Positions 7,901 to 14,300 of a stretch of 22,824 nucleotides of DNA are shown here, piece after piece. The translations under genes and the position numbers were made by a program. Position 1 is the stretch's first letter. Each line of letters starts with the position of its first letter. This stretch comes from a virus: positions 1 to 22,824 of the IMG/VR virus record IMGVR_UViG_3300010885_051264; one strand, written 5' to 3'. The notes under the pieces are model-generated. The model worked only from the letters and a program-made list of their open reading frames with translations. It did no database searches and had not been told where the DNA came from.

Positions 7901-9804
7901 TTCCACTTGAGAATTTAAATAGTATTTTAACGAAGCTGCATCAATCTCAACCATCTAAGCCTTTGTCAACTTATGGGCCTTTTGAAGGAAGCTATGGATT
8001 CCCTCCTGAGCAGTCATCATTTTTTAATTCTTCTATTATAGGTGGTGGCAATAATCAACCTGTTATTCCAGTAAAACCTCAATCTCTAATAGATGCAGAA
8101 ATAGCTTTACAAAAAACTCAAGAGAATATTCAACTTGAAAAAAATAAAAAGCTAGAAGAGATTAATAGAATTTACGGAAATGGCGACAAAGAACTAGCAG
8201 ATCAGATGCTCTTGGAAATGCAAATAGCAGATGAGAGAGCAAAAGTAACTGAGCGTTTAAATAAAACAAAAGAAGAGACTAAGAGGCTCTATGCTTCAGC
8301 TTATGGTGATACATTCTTCAAAGAAGAAAAGGCCGCTAGAATGAATGCTCAGATAGAGGATAATGCTAGACTTGGAAGAGTTGATATAGGAGGTATTACA
8401 GAAAAGAATACCACTTACAACAGAGCAGACTTCGCAAAAGATACTGGTCAACTAATTGATACATTTCAAACTGATTTTAAGTCTGGTATTGGCAGCGCAT
8501 TTGGCGAAGCTATTAAAGGCACTAAAACCCTTAAGGATGCATTTAGAGACATGTTCCAAGGCATCTTAAATAGAATGCTTGATAAGTCTTTAGAGATGGG
8601 CGTTGATGCTTTGTTTGCTTTTGGTAAGGCTTATGCTACTGGCAGGAAAGATGGAGGCCCAATTAAAGGCTACAATTCTGGAGGCATGGTCACTGGCGGC
8701 TCTGGGATGAAAGATGATGTACCTGCTATGATGAGTGGCGGCGAGTATGTCATTAAGAAATCTTCTGTTAATAAATATGGATCTGATTATTTAAGGAACC
8801 TAAATGGTGGAATTATTCCAAGATATGCAACTGGAGGTTTCTCTGTTGACCCATTACAAAATGAATTCTTATATGATAATCCTGATCGCCCAACTTCTGG
8901 AGAGTTTGCTGTTGATTCTAGATTATCAGCAATGGCTCTAACTGATGAAAATAATCCTCAAAATAAATTAAGACAAGATCGTTATGAAAAACTTGATCAG
9001 TACTTACAAGACCGAGCGCAATATGAGAGAGACAAGAAACAGAGCCTTAAAAACTATAAAAATCAAGTAAATAGCACTTTCTATTCAGGATTAACTGCTG
9101 CTGCTGTCCAAATAGGCGCTGCTGGACTTACAATGGGAGCAGAGAGTTTAAGGGGTAGCGCTTCTACTTCTGCGGGAAGAGGTTTAGAACCGGGAGGCAA
9201 TTTAAGTCAATCGCAATTAAATGAACAATATGCAAAAAATCTTAGAGCAGGAGGAGGTTATATTGCCAAATTTGCTGGCGGCGGCTCTACAGGCCAAGAC
9301 AATATTCCTGCTTTGTTAATGGGCGGCGAATACGTCATGAATAAAAAAGCCGTCGATATGTACGGCAAAGACTTCATGGGACGATTAAACTCTGGGTCTC
9401 TTCCTAAGTACGCTAGTGGAGGAATGGTTGGTACAAGTTCCTCTGGTCAAAGTACTCCTCAAGGTAGCGTAGAAGAATTAGTTTCTGCTCTCAATACTTT
9501 AAATGAAAACCTTTCAAAAGATGCGGGAATAACTCAAGCTGAGTCTGGTAAGACTTCAACCTCTGGAGCTACTCAAGAATCTGGAATGTCAGTAGTAAAT
9601 AACATTTCAATTAACATGACTCAAGGCGGAGAAACGACTTCGCAAGCTAATTCTGCTACTACTCAAAAAGGCGGCACTAATAGCGAAAATAATCAGAACA
9701 ACATTCAAAACAATGCTAAACTCGCTGAACTGCTTAAAGGTAAAGTCGTTGAAGTATTGATTGAGCAAAAGAGGCCCGGAGGATTACTTTACTCCAGTAG
9801 ATAA
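1954..9804 (+). CDS. Tail tape measure protein, TP901/lambda H type, with an internal domain cassette
   Basis: The product spans the tail lumen, sets tail length and is expelled at infection. It has 2616 residues, about three times lambda gpH (853). Residues about 80-350 match the TP901-type minor tail domain (ALVSSTIEVEKSLTDINIVL, then TARGGAVIGNALKTIFTRIE). Hydrophobic glycine/alanine segments lie near 415-446 and 1147-1210. Residues 545-1004 hold G-Y/F-V/I-P-N-F motifs bounding extra domains, including a PD-(D/E)XK-like stretch. A long helical, coiled-coil-rich rod follows (about 1220-2100), with a lambda-type C-terminal segment (LKDAFRDMFQGILNRMLDKS, about 2193-2212). Then come two copies of a Gly-rich module with the core GGEYV (2234-2296 and 2432-2491). 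The C-terminus is Asn/Gln/Thr-rich. The ATG is preceded by AAGGA (1946-1950) at a short spacing of three bases. The gene ends 21 bases inside the convergent minus-strand gene. Confidence 0.95.
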   Translation: MATSAGNIPISATFGSAQLEKDVLAALNRIQSKSSLTLNTKNFSQPLGKITGQANEFQKSLEASNARVIAFGASAGVIYNVQKAFSALVSSTIEVEKSLTDINIVLNTSSSGIKQFGDQLFNVAKQTGSSFKDVAAAATEFSRQGLGLEETLRRTRDALVLTRLSGLDVVSSTEALTSAVNSFTKEALTTTEVVNKLAAVDARFAVSSRDLSEAIQRVGSSASEAGVSFDELLGIVTSVQQTTARGGAVIGNALKTIFTRIERPQVINDLRDFGVTVTDLSGNALPAIKVLENLSQSFQNLSPVVKSQVAELVGGVYQINILKASLADLSKENSVFAGATNASSRAVDEAIVKNKALNESLSALLSETTANATQFAAKVGSVSVAPGIRKVLGFINDQLSSVNDKDSESVGAKIGTGIISGITNFITGPGVAIGIIGLGKLFVTFSKFAKDAGSSFLGLNTISQQQGVLQEGISAILTKQPTLMQQMTLSATARLNVEKEVTKNLLDQSALLQGMDKSSLVLAKSLMQQGIGADTKGRVTKGKAGGYIPMQDRVAEVSSAAKGGYVAGNVVNAPASVGGVMNTAETVKYVPGFSQPFILPPAGSKAASSLASRSMNQTGVNPYMAKGYVPNFATSLQEWFSTKRNEGQLKSVSLNPDGTLSGFNNASLNSASTAGVPIEEIRRASKNPTWLPKQAALEREVGRQVAQLPAYMAKAEMLTLESPNQSGQIIERGRGVGNVPIAFKVVNLSKEALQRNKTDLRSKADNYANELLNDFANDLPGGQKSTPELRTKYLSAVQNPAAQFAGKIFEAAINLSRDYTREGKGGGDFDVRGGANINKVRELFPGFTSNLGDYKLKSDDDSQASFVKKILSEFPGNIKIFEDEARAKASSVDVTAEAAKLKASGEKVTNIVKRIAPGGKKAFGFIPNFNPIQEAIGREMSAGYSSSQVKLGQNSQLKTSFNPNGLGVYNTTEGSLGSGISLAKKAGINPQTKGMAEGFIPNFADEFDISMVTISLIAFGSQLKSLAGGFKEINAQTQALVKNKQIEISQSANSVKTLKKEARSKFNLSNADNDLNVTGRLRTSSGRFANAAQVADLEDIKSKIRGQRETARSAAEQARIGSAGYLNPLSLRSGGKMNNLIRSSGTGAGLAAAGALNIAEQFVPESDKKTKAAFSGAADVAQYAGLGAAFGPVGAAAGALVGLGIAAKKIVDSKAEQAIFDISANLDRVKESSSKFSGASQTYATSLESLQNALNDPKTQPQALLKFQTSITDSLASIPDEFRSKILAAGTDIGKVADAIARVNKEMSDAQQSLERQLAITNLVKDKTGIIAGSNLKKADSDQLNRLFTQSIDPQKILSEFKGGAGEFGSFISNLKGQSIKTDKILEYGANPNFVGSSAPKFVERTNVDQLGLKQIRSQLESKGIFGPELAAKFEEVSKNISVENVKSLFDAIDKFGKGVFSSKEAADNLLAVQKQNVEIAKKNADILKDLTQRYENLNLSLSSQIEAEKNRSSTLRELNKIQAEGSVQLASARTKGALSLASPFMTEAGKTAAESSLALTDLQNKQNSEVRGALDKGLSSFTDIITKKAEDIRSKALPAVTDLSKSPEDITKELNVFNKNIQGISPLIASSLKELSAGGNIEVVKNKLIQGISATGLFKKPEAELIAGELQNTFEGVLNELTKITEQGKFDLAIQKVNSDYQRRSVALSEKLSLAGGAAALGSTGQVGVSDLFDKLTELTSTLGQNVRVGNPTETGSGLFKLLDTISNQYGIRGGGVGAELAPLQNASITARAEQLKKENERARALTNISLIGQTGSGIQSGGALEKAFDNFNENAMSVAIDQVTSQLKLDNIGTYFDLLAQESKYANELAKTQTEILAKQAPDITKAFYDISKAEVGSKITELNRSLSEALKQLVDTQNTAELNKEIRNLLPIASVSEREKALAEIRSQMGNLNGFSSPIAGNDTGAYSTDKEKLASKLNIPLENLNSILTKLHQSQPSKPLSTYGPFEGSYGFPPEQSSFFNSSIIGGGNNQPVIPVKPQSLIDAEIALQKTQENIQLEKNKKLEEINRIYGNGDKELADQMLLEMQIADERAKVTERLNKTKEETKRLYASAYGDTFFKEEKAARMNAQIEDNARLGRVDIGGITEKNTTYNRADFAKDTGQLIDTFQTDFKSGIGSAFGEAIKGTKTLKDAFRDMFQGILNRMLDKSLEMGVDALFAFGKAYATGRKDGGPIKGYNSGGMVTGGSGMKDDVPAMMSGGEYVIKKSSVNKYGSDYLRNLNGGIIPRYATGGFSVDPLQNEFLYDNPDRPTSGEFAVDSRLSAMALTDENNPQNKLRQDRYEKLDQYLQDRAQYERDKKQSLKNYKNQVNSTFYSGLTAAAVQIGAAGLTMGAESLRGSASTSAGRGLEPGGNLSQSQLNEQYAKNLRAGGGYIAKFAGGGSTGQDNIPALLMGGEYVMNKKAVDMYGKDFMGRLNSGSLPKYASGGMVGTSSSGQSTPQGSVEELVSALNTLNENLSKDAGITQAESGKTSTSGATQESGMSVVNNISINMTQGGETTSQANSATTQKGGTNSENNQNNIQNNAKLAELLKGKVVEVLIEQKRPGGLLYSSR
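3589..3603 (+). repeat. GYIPM variant of the tape measure boundary motif (residues 546-550)
   Basis: This codes for G-G-Y-I-P-M, a degenerate relative of the G-Y/F-V/I-P-N-F motifs further on. It stands at the start of a stretch with further glycine-tyrosine turns (GGYVAG at 563-568, KYVPGF near 588-593). I read it as the left edge of the non-rod region of the tape measure protein. Confidence 0.4.
3832..3852 (+). repeat. GYVPNFA boundary motif, tape measure residues 627-633
   Basis: First clear copy of a short motif that recurs at 4723-4740 and 4945-4965. All copies are Gly, aromatic, aliphatic, Pro-Asn-Phe, and two are followed by Ala. It marks the left boundary of the segment containing the nuclease-like pattern. 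The motif could be a linker, a turn that seals separate domains, or a processing site. The sequence does not decide between these. Confidence 0.65.
4321..4590 (+). other. PD-(D/E)XK nuclease-like core inside the tape measure protein
   Basis: This sub-region of the tape measure gene codes for about residues 790-880. It shows a helix with GKIFEAA (E810), a beta-like GGDFDV (D828 and D830), a spacer containing ELFPGF, then GDYKLK (D853-Y-K855), followed by a helix. An acidic residue in the first helix, an aspartate strand and a D-x-K strand are in the order found in restriction-endonuclease-fold enzymes. The segment is flanked by GYVPNFA and GFIPNF motifs and looks inserted relative to ordinary tape measure rods. 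The assignment comes from motif order read by eye, not from a profile search, so it is a hypothesis. Confidence 0.45.
4723..4740 (+). repeat. GFIPNF boundary motif, tape measure residues 924-929
   Basis: Second copy of the motif, 297 residues after the first and 74 before the third. It closes the segment with the nuclease-like pattern and opens a short segment beginning P-I-Q-E-A-I-G-R-E-M-S-A-G. Confidence 0.65.
4945..4965 (+). repeat. GFIPNFA boundary motif, tape measure residues 998-1004
   Basis: Third copy of the motif. It closes the short segment (930-997), which contains REMSAG and a following FNPNGLGVYN stretch. After it the protein returns to helical, tape-measure-like sequence. Confidence 0.65.
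8653..8841 (+). repeat. Tape measure C-terminal Gly-rich module, copy A (residues 2234-2296)
   Basis: This codes for a module with GGMVTGGSG, D-D-V-P-A-M-M-S-GGEYVIKK, NKYG and LNGGIIPRYATGG. It aligns closely with copy B at 9247-9429. Similar Gly-rich motifs lie near the C-terminus of many lambda-type tape measure proteins, the end thought to face the tail tip or be released first. Confidence 0.8.
9247..9429 (+). repeat. Tape measure C-terminal Gly-rich module, copy B (residues 2432-2491)
   Basis: This codes for GGGSTGQDNIPALLMGGEYV, then N-K-K-A-V-D-M-Y-G and LNSGSLPKYASGGMV. It shares the GGEYV core, the tyrosine-glycine turn and the leucine-asparagine-glycine ending with copy A, and is separated from it by about 135 residues. 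The copies have diverged, so the duplication is old. Confidence 0.8.
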
Positions 9805-10611
9805 TTCTTTAATCTTAGAGTCTATAGTCAGTATAGCCTGATTATAGATTTGCTCTATATTATTATCTTTGGCTAATGGCAAGTTTAGAAAAGGAGTATT
9901 CTCTACTTTAAGAATAAAAGGATGGCTAGAGTATTCTTTGTCCGTAGATTTATTTAAAGTGATGCGATATCGTTTTATATAAATTTCACCAGTAAGGAAG
10001 CTGTCTTTAATCTTTTCATTTAGTTCTACGAAAGTAAAGCCTTGATCTCGCTTTACATTTAATACAGAGAAGAACTTTAAAGATTTTTTGTCGTGTTTGC
10101 CTAGGATTAGGCTTACTTTTGCTCCTTTGCCAGAGCCGCCATCTAGGTCTGCTTGCTCAAAGTTTTGAGTGAATTTGCCATTGTTAATTAAATGGAGTTC
10201 AGTAATACCTCCGTTACTATCAACAGATTTGACTTGGAGAATAGCTCTTTCATTTCTATCGTTGCTAGAATCAAAATAAGTATTTTTATTAATGTTTACA
10301 TATTCATTTACTTTGTATCCAGATCCAGCCTCAGTAATTTCATTGACTAATGCAGTATAATAAGTAATAAAATAACAATCAATAGTATCTCCATCTAAAA
10401 CTAAATCTTTTATAATGTTATCAAATTTAATTATTGAATTTGATTCTACTGTAAAACCTTTATTATAATTAATTACATTGGCGCGAACAACGGAGAATTT
10501 TTCCGGGTTCCCCATTATTTCAATCTGTTCTCCTGAATTAATTAAAGACCAATTTGCTAAATTATTAGAGTACGCAAATTCGTCACCGAAAGAAAACAAT
10601 ACGTCTGTCAT
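9784..10611 (-). CDS. Probable tail tip or fibre accessory protein, last gene of the tip operon
   Basis: A 275-residue protein with mostly beta-strand character and no signal peptide or membrane segment. It contains a GSGY turn (96-99) followed by VNEYVNINKN, a GGITELHLINNGK strand (134-146) and a GGSGKGAKVSLILG stretch (158-171). These resemble the GSGY-type beta repeats of phage baseplate and fibre proteins, also seen in the neighbouring 232-residue product. Its C-terminus is helical and charged. No family was recognised. It starts two bases after the stop of the upstream gene without a clear Shine-Dalgarno, so translation is probably coupled, and its 3' end overlaps the tape measure gene by 21 bases tail to tail. 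Its place after J suggests a part that attaches to, or helps assemble, the tip fibre. Confidence 0.6.
   Translation of the reverse strand: MTDVLFSFGDEFAYSNNLANWSLINSGEQIEIMGNPEKFSVVRANVINYNKGFTVESNSIIKFDNIIKDLVLDGDTIDCYFITYYTALVNEITEAGSGYKVNEYVNINKNTYFDSSNDRNERAILQVKSVDSNGGITELHLINNGKFTQNFEQADLDGGSGKGAKVSLILGKHDKKSLKFFSVLNVKRDQGFTFVELNEKIKDSFLTGEIYIKRYRITLNKSTDKEYSSHPFILKVENTPFLNLPLAKDNNIEQIYNQAILTIDSKIKELSTGVK
9820..9849 (+). terminator. Hairpin just after the tape measure stop, in the convergent overlap
   Basis: GTCTATAGTCAG (9820-9831) can pair with CTGATTATAGAT (9838-9849) across a six-base loop. As plus-strand RNA this gives 12 pairs including two G-U wobbles; as minus-strand RNA those wobbles become A-C mismatches. 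The structure starts 16 bases after the tape measure stop and so favours the plus-strand transcript. It lacks a strong T run (only TTTG follows) and it lies inside the coding end of the minus-strand gene. It may stabilise or end the plus-strand message, but this is uncertain. Confidence 0.35.
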
Positions 10612-10613
10612 GT

Positions 10614-11312
10614 TTATATTATATTACCAATAACAGCTTTTAATACAGGATGTTTTGCGCTTTCTCCTTCATATCCGCTTATTTTAATTGTAGGTTCAGA
10701 TATATAACCGCATCCTAATTTTGCCATAGATAAAGAAAGTAATTCTCCTTTTGATCCTCTAATAGCGTTAGCAGCAGCCATCAATCCGTAATTATGATCA
10801 TTCTCTTCAGGAGGAGAAATAGTAACATGAGGCACGGATTCTGAACAGCCATAACCGGGGTCAATAATTTGTATGTCTACTATATTATAGAAAGCATTAA
10901 ACTTATTAATCTTTTCGCAGTCATGAATGTGTTGCATTTCCGTTCTGCAAGAAAGTTCTCTTAAGAAGTTTTTGTTTCTTTTAATAATCTCTGTCTGTTT
11001 GTTATTGGGAGTTTCAAGAGATATAATAAAATGAGTATCAAGGCTTTGCAATAAAGAGTTTCTTTTATAAGTGAACTCTTTTGTTTTTTTATTAATAAGT
11101 TCTTCTTTTTTCCATATTGAATTGCCATCAGGCAAAAATTTTCTATATTCTAATTCGCTTTGGTTAATATGTCCTTTTAATGGCACAATATAATCGACTA
11201 CTTCATAATCTACTCCTACAAGATGAAGTCTATCTAAATTATCCATTAAATTAAAAGAAGACTGCAAATATTTATAACTACCGTTTATAAAATATATAAT
11301 ATAGTATTTCAT
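10614..11312 (-). CDS. Probable tail tip/fibre-associated protein with GSGY-type repeats
   Basis: A 232-residue protein. Residues about 83-125 (R-N-S-L-L-Q-S-L-D ... N-F-L-R-E-L) loosely resemble the R..LL...D ... YR..LR.L pattern found in proteins that accompany tail fibres. The C-terminal half has two related beta units, DPGYGCSESVPHVTISPP (151-168) and LGCGYISEPTIKISG (199-213), of the G-x-GY-x-x-x-P-x-V/I-x-I type common in phage baseplate and fibre proteins. The ATG directly abuts the TAA of the J-like gene (TAAATG), so it should be co-translated with it. Several cysteines (122, 131, 156, 201) are notable. A structural role at the tip is inferred from composition and location. A fibre chaperone is the main alternative. 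Confidence 0.6.
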   Translation of the reverse strand: MKYYIIYFINGSYKYLQSSFNLMDNLDRLHLVGVDYEVVDYIVPLKGHINQSELEYRKFLPDGNSIWKKEELINKKTKEFTYKRNSLLQSLDTHFIISLETPNNKQTEIIKRNKNFLRELSCRTEMQHIHDCEKINKFNAFYNIVDIQIIDPGYGCSESVPHVTISPPEENDHNYGLMAAANAIRGSKGELLSLSMAKLGCGYISEPTIKISGYEGESAKHPVLKAVIGNII

Positions 11313-14300
11313 TTATGAATAAGTTACGATTATTGATAATTCTAACGCTTGAATATGAAAATTATGGTTAGGCATTTTCCCTAATGCTTTTGCAGCAGAC
11401 AAATGGGCAAAAGCTAGATTTTTCGGATCATTAAAACTCCAAAAAGGATTGTTGTTAAGCACATCTGGACCACCGAGAGCACTGTCTCGATATTGCGCTG
11501 CATAAGTATAATAATTTTTATGAGATAAATTATATAAAGTAATAGTCACAGAATTCTCTTTATCTTTAATTATTTGATTTGAAGATATCTCGCTAGATAT
11601 ATAATCTTCCCCGTTATAACAAAATATCTTTATTTTTTTGTCGGCGGATGGGTATCGAATTTGAATTGTTATTTGCAATTTATCAATTTTATCTAACAAG
11701 GGAATTCCAGCAATATATCCTTGACTTGCGCCTTGAGTTGAAACTGATGGAGCAAAACCTTGAACGTCAGTTGGGTTTAAAAAATTAACGAGAGTTTCTT
11801 TAGGAAGATAATTAAGTGAAAAAGAAACGTCTTGAGCAGAGACGCCTATGACGTCCAAATTACCTTGTGGAGTAACGTTGATTGCATTGAATGGGGAGTT
11901 ATAAAAATCTATATCGTACTTTACTGTGTCTTGAAAAGTCTCTTTAGTTATTCCTGAGTAAATGGTGTTCGTTAATCTATATCCGAGTTGGACCAATGAA
12001 AGGTTTTTACTTGTTGATTCATTTACTTTTTTTCCAAAACCTGTAGTCCCCTCTGGCATATTCAAAAGTCGAGCAATTGAAATATCGAAAAACTCTTCTC
12101 CATAAATAGAGTTGCTAGAGACGCCTTTAAATACTTGAAAACGATTGTTAGCATTTTCACTATAAATCCCTTGCAGCAATTTTGGGGTTACTGTCGTCTG
12201 TTCGTCTGACACTAAAGCTCTTGTAAATAATTTATTGCCGTTTAAAACGTAAGCTCTTTTGTTTGGAGGGATAGTGGGAGGAAAAGATAGGTCCGTAATA
12301 TTTGGTCTATTTTGTAGTGATAAAAGATAATAAGCACTATTTCCATTTGGGTTTGTAGAGAGTACATTGCTGTCTTTTTGCGAAATACTTAAATTACTAT
12401 CTATAGTAGGCTTGTATATTATACTGTTTCTCGATAGCGTGAGATTAGGGAAAGTGGTCTCAGCAATATAACCAGCTTGATTAAACATACTCTCAATCAT
12501 TATTGTTTGGTTAAAAGTAAAGTGTAAATATTTGTCACCAGCATTTTTTAAAACTTCTTCTATGGAAGTGTCTAAATTTGGGTCTACATAGAGTTGAATG
12601 GCCTTTCGGTCGCTTATCTGAGGATAAATTGTGGTAACATTATTAGCTGCGTCAGCGAATTTAGAAGTATAATCCAAAATTCTTCTTGGTTCTGTATCTG
12701 TCCCAAATTTCACCCATTCAGACATTAAAGCATCTACAGCTATTAAATAAATATTGTAGCTAGTTGAGCTAAATGGTCTACCACTGTCATCGACATTTTT
12801 TCTAGATTCAAAATCAATACTCGTATTCTCCACCTGTATAAAATGACAGTCATTAATCTCTTCATTTGAGGAATTTTTAACTCCAATAGGAGAGCCTGTT
12901 TCTTCATCGTATATTATTCCATTACTTCCAAATTTAAATTCTGTATTAGAAGGAACAAGTAGCAAGTAAAATGTGCTAACAAAAGTATCAGCGAAATCTT
13001 GATGGATTCTAATGCTTAAAAAATTCGCCGTTTCTTGGGAAAGTATTGAAAATAAATTATTTTCATTATTTAAAATATTATCTAGAGAAGTCTTTATCGT
13101 AGAGTCTTGATTGTCGTATGTAAGTAATAAAAATCCTTTTTCATTTGTAAAATTCTTTGATGTCGAATATGTTATCCCATCTGCAAGTGAAGTATTAGCT
13201 TTGTCTATAGCGATAGAAAAATTTCTATACTTTACTGCGTTTAAATTACTAGAATAAACGTATTGATTTTCTAGCGTCTTGAGGATGTCATTAGCAAAGA
13301 TGTACTCATTTAAAGGAGTTGAGTTTTGATATTTCTCTAAACTAGTGATAAATTGTTCTTTTGAATCTACTTTTTCTGGAATTGTTCTTGATCTGTAAGA
13401 GTAGGAATCGTCATTAAATTGAACCGGATCTTTAATAAAATTTAAACTAATGTTAACACTTAAAGAATTTATAGTCTTGTTCTTATCTGGAGGGGATACT
13501 AAGGGGAAAAAATCTCCTCTTGTTTTAACTATGAGAGGTGCGCCTCCATCAACGACAGCGTTAGGTGTAATTGCATCTAACCCAACGATTGGAGAATTTG
13601 TAGCGTCATTGCCGCCAATTGGCACCGCTTCTACATATGATGATGAAGATTCGTTATTAATATTAACTCCATATACTCTTATCTTATCAATATTTCCATC
13701 AACAGAAAAGGTAGTATTTACATACGATTCATTAATATTAATTGACGCAAATCTAGATGAAGTGTCTGTATTTGGATTAAAGTCGGTTGCGTATACAGTA
13801 TTAGTGAATATTTTGAATCCTATTGTGCTAGTCTTGATTGATGGATCATAATATATACCTAGAGTAAGAGATTTATTTCCTTTAATAAATGTGACAATTG
13901 AAGGAGGGGAAGCTGGGCTTGCGGGAGCTTTTGGAGGCGTGATATTTAATCCAGATTCTATTTGTGTATATTTTAAGTTGTATACTTGAGAGCCTAATAT
14001 AGTGTAATTAGCGCCTTCAGTAGACTCTTGAATTCTAAAAATTCTATAAAAATCATAATCACTATCTGTAGACCCGTCTAGGTTTCCTGAATTTTCTAAC
14101 GCCCAAGTTATTGATTTGGGAGACATACCTGATGCTCCTGTAAAATACGCTAAACCAGTTACATTCAATCCAGAAGCCATTACTGGAGACAAACCTGTGA
14201 TTCTTATAGAATCATAATATTGACCAGTAATTAAATTACCACTATTAATCATGAAAGAGTTGACTAATGGTTTTCTGTATTCGTTGTAATCAAGACTGCT

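Noticed and set aside
1954-9804. Tape measure gene as two or more fused genes or a transposon insertion
   Set aside because: The frame is continuous with even base use. No inverted terminal repeats or transposase motifs are visible, and both the N- and C-terminal tape measure signatures are present.
13450-13851. Open frame of 133 codons on the plus strand
   Set aside because: It is entirely opposite the J-like gene, has no family signal and no convincing ribosome binding site.
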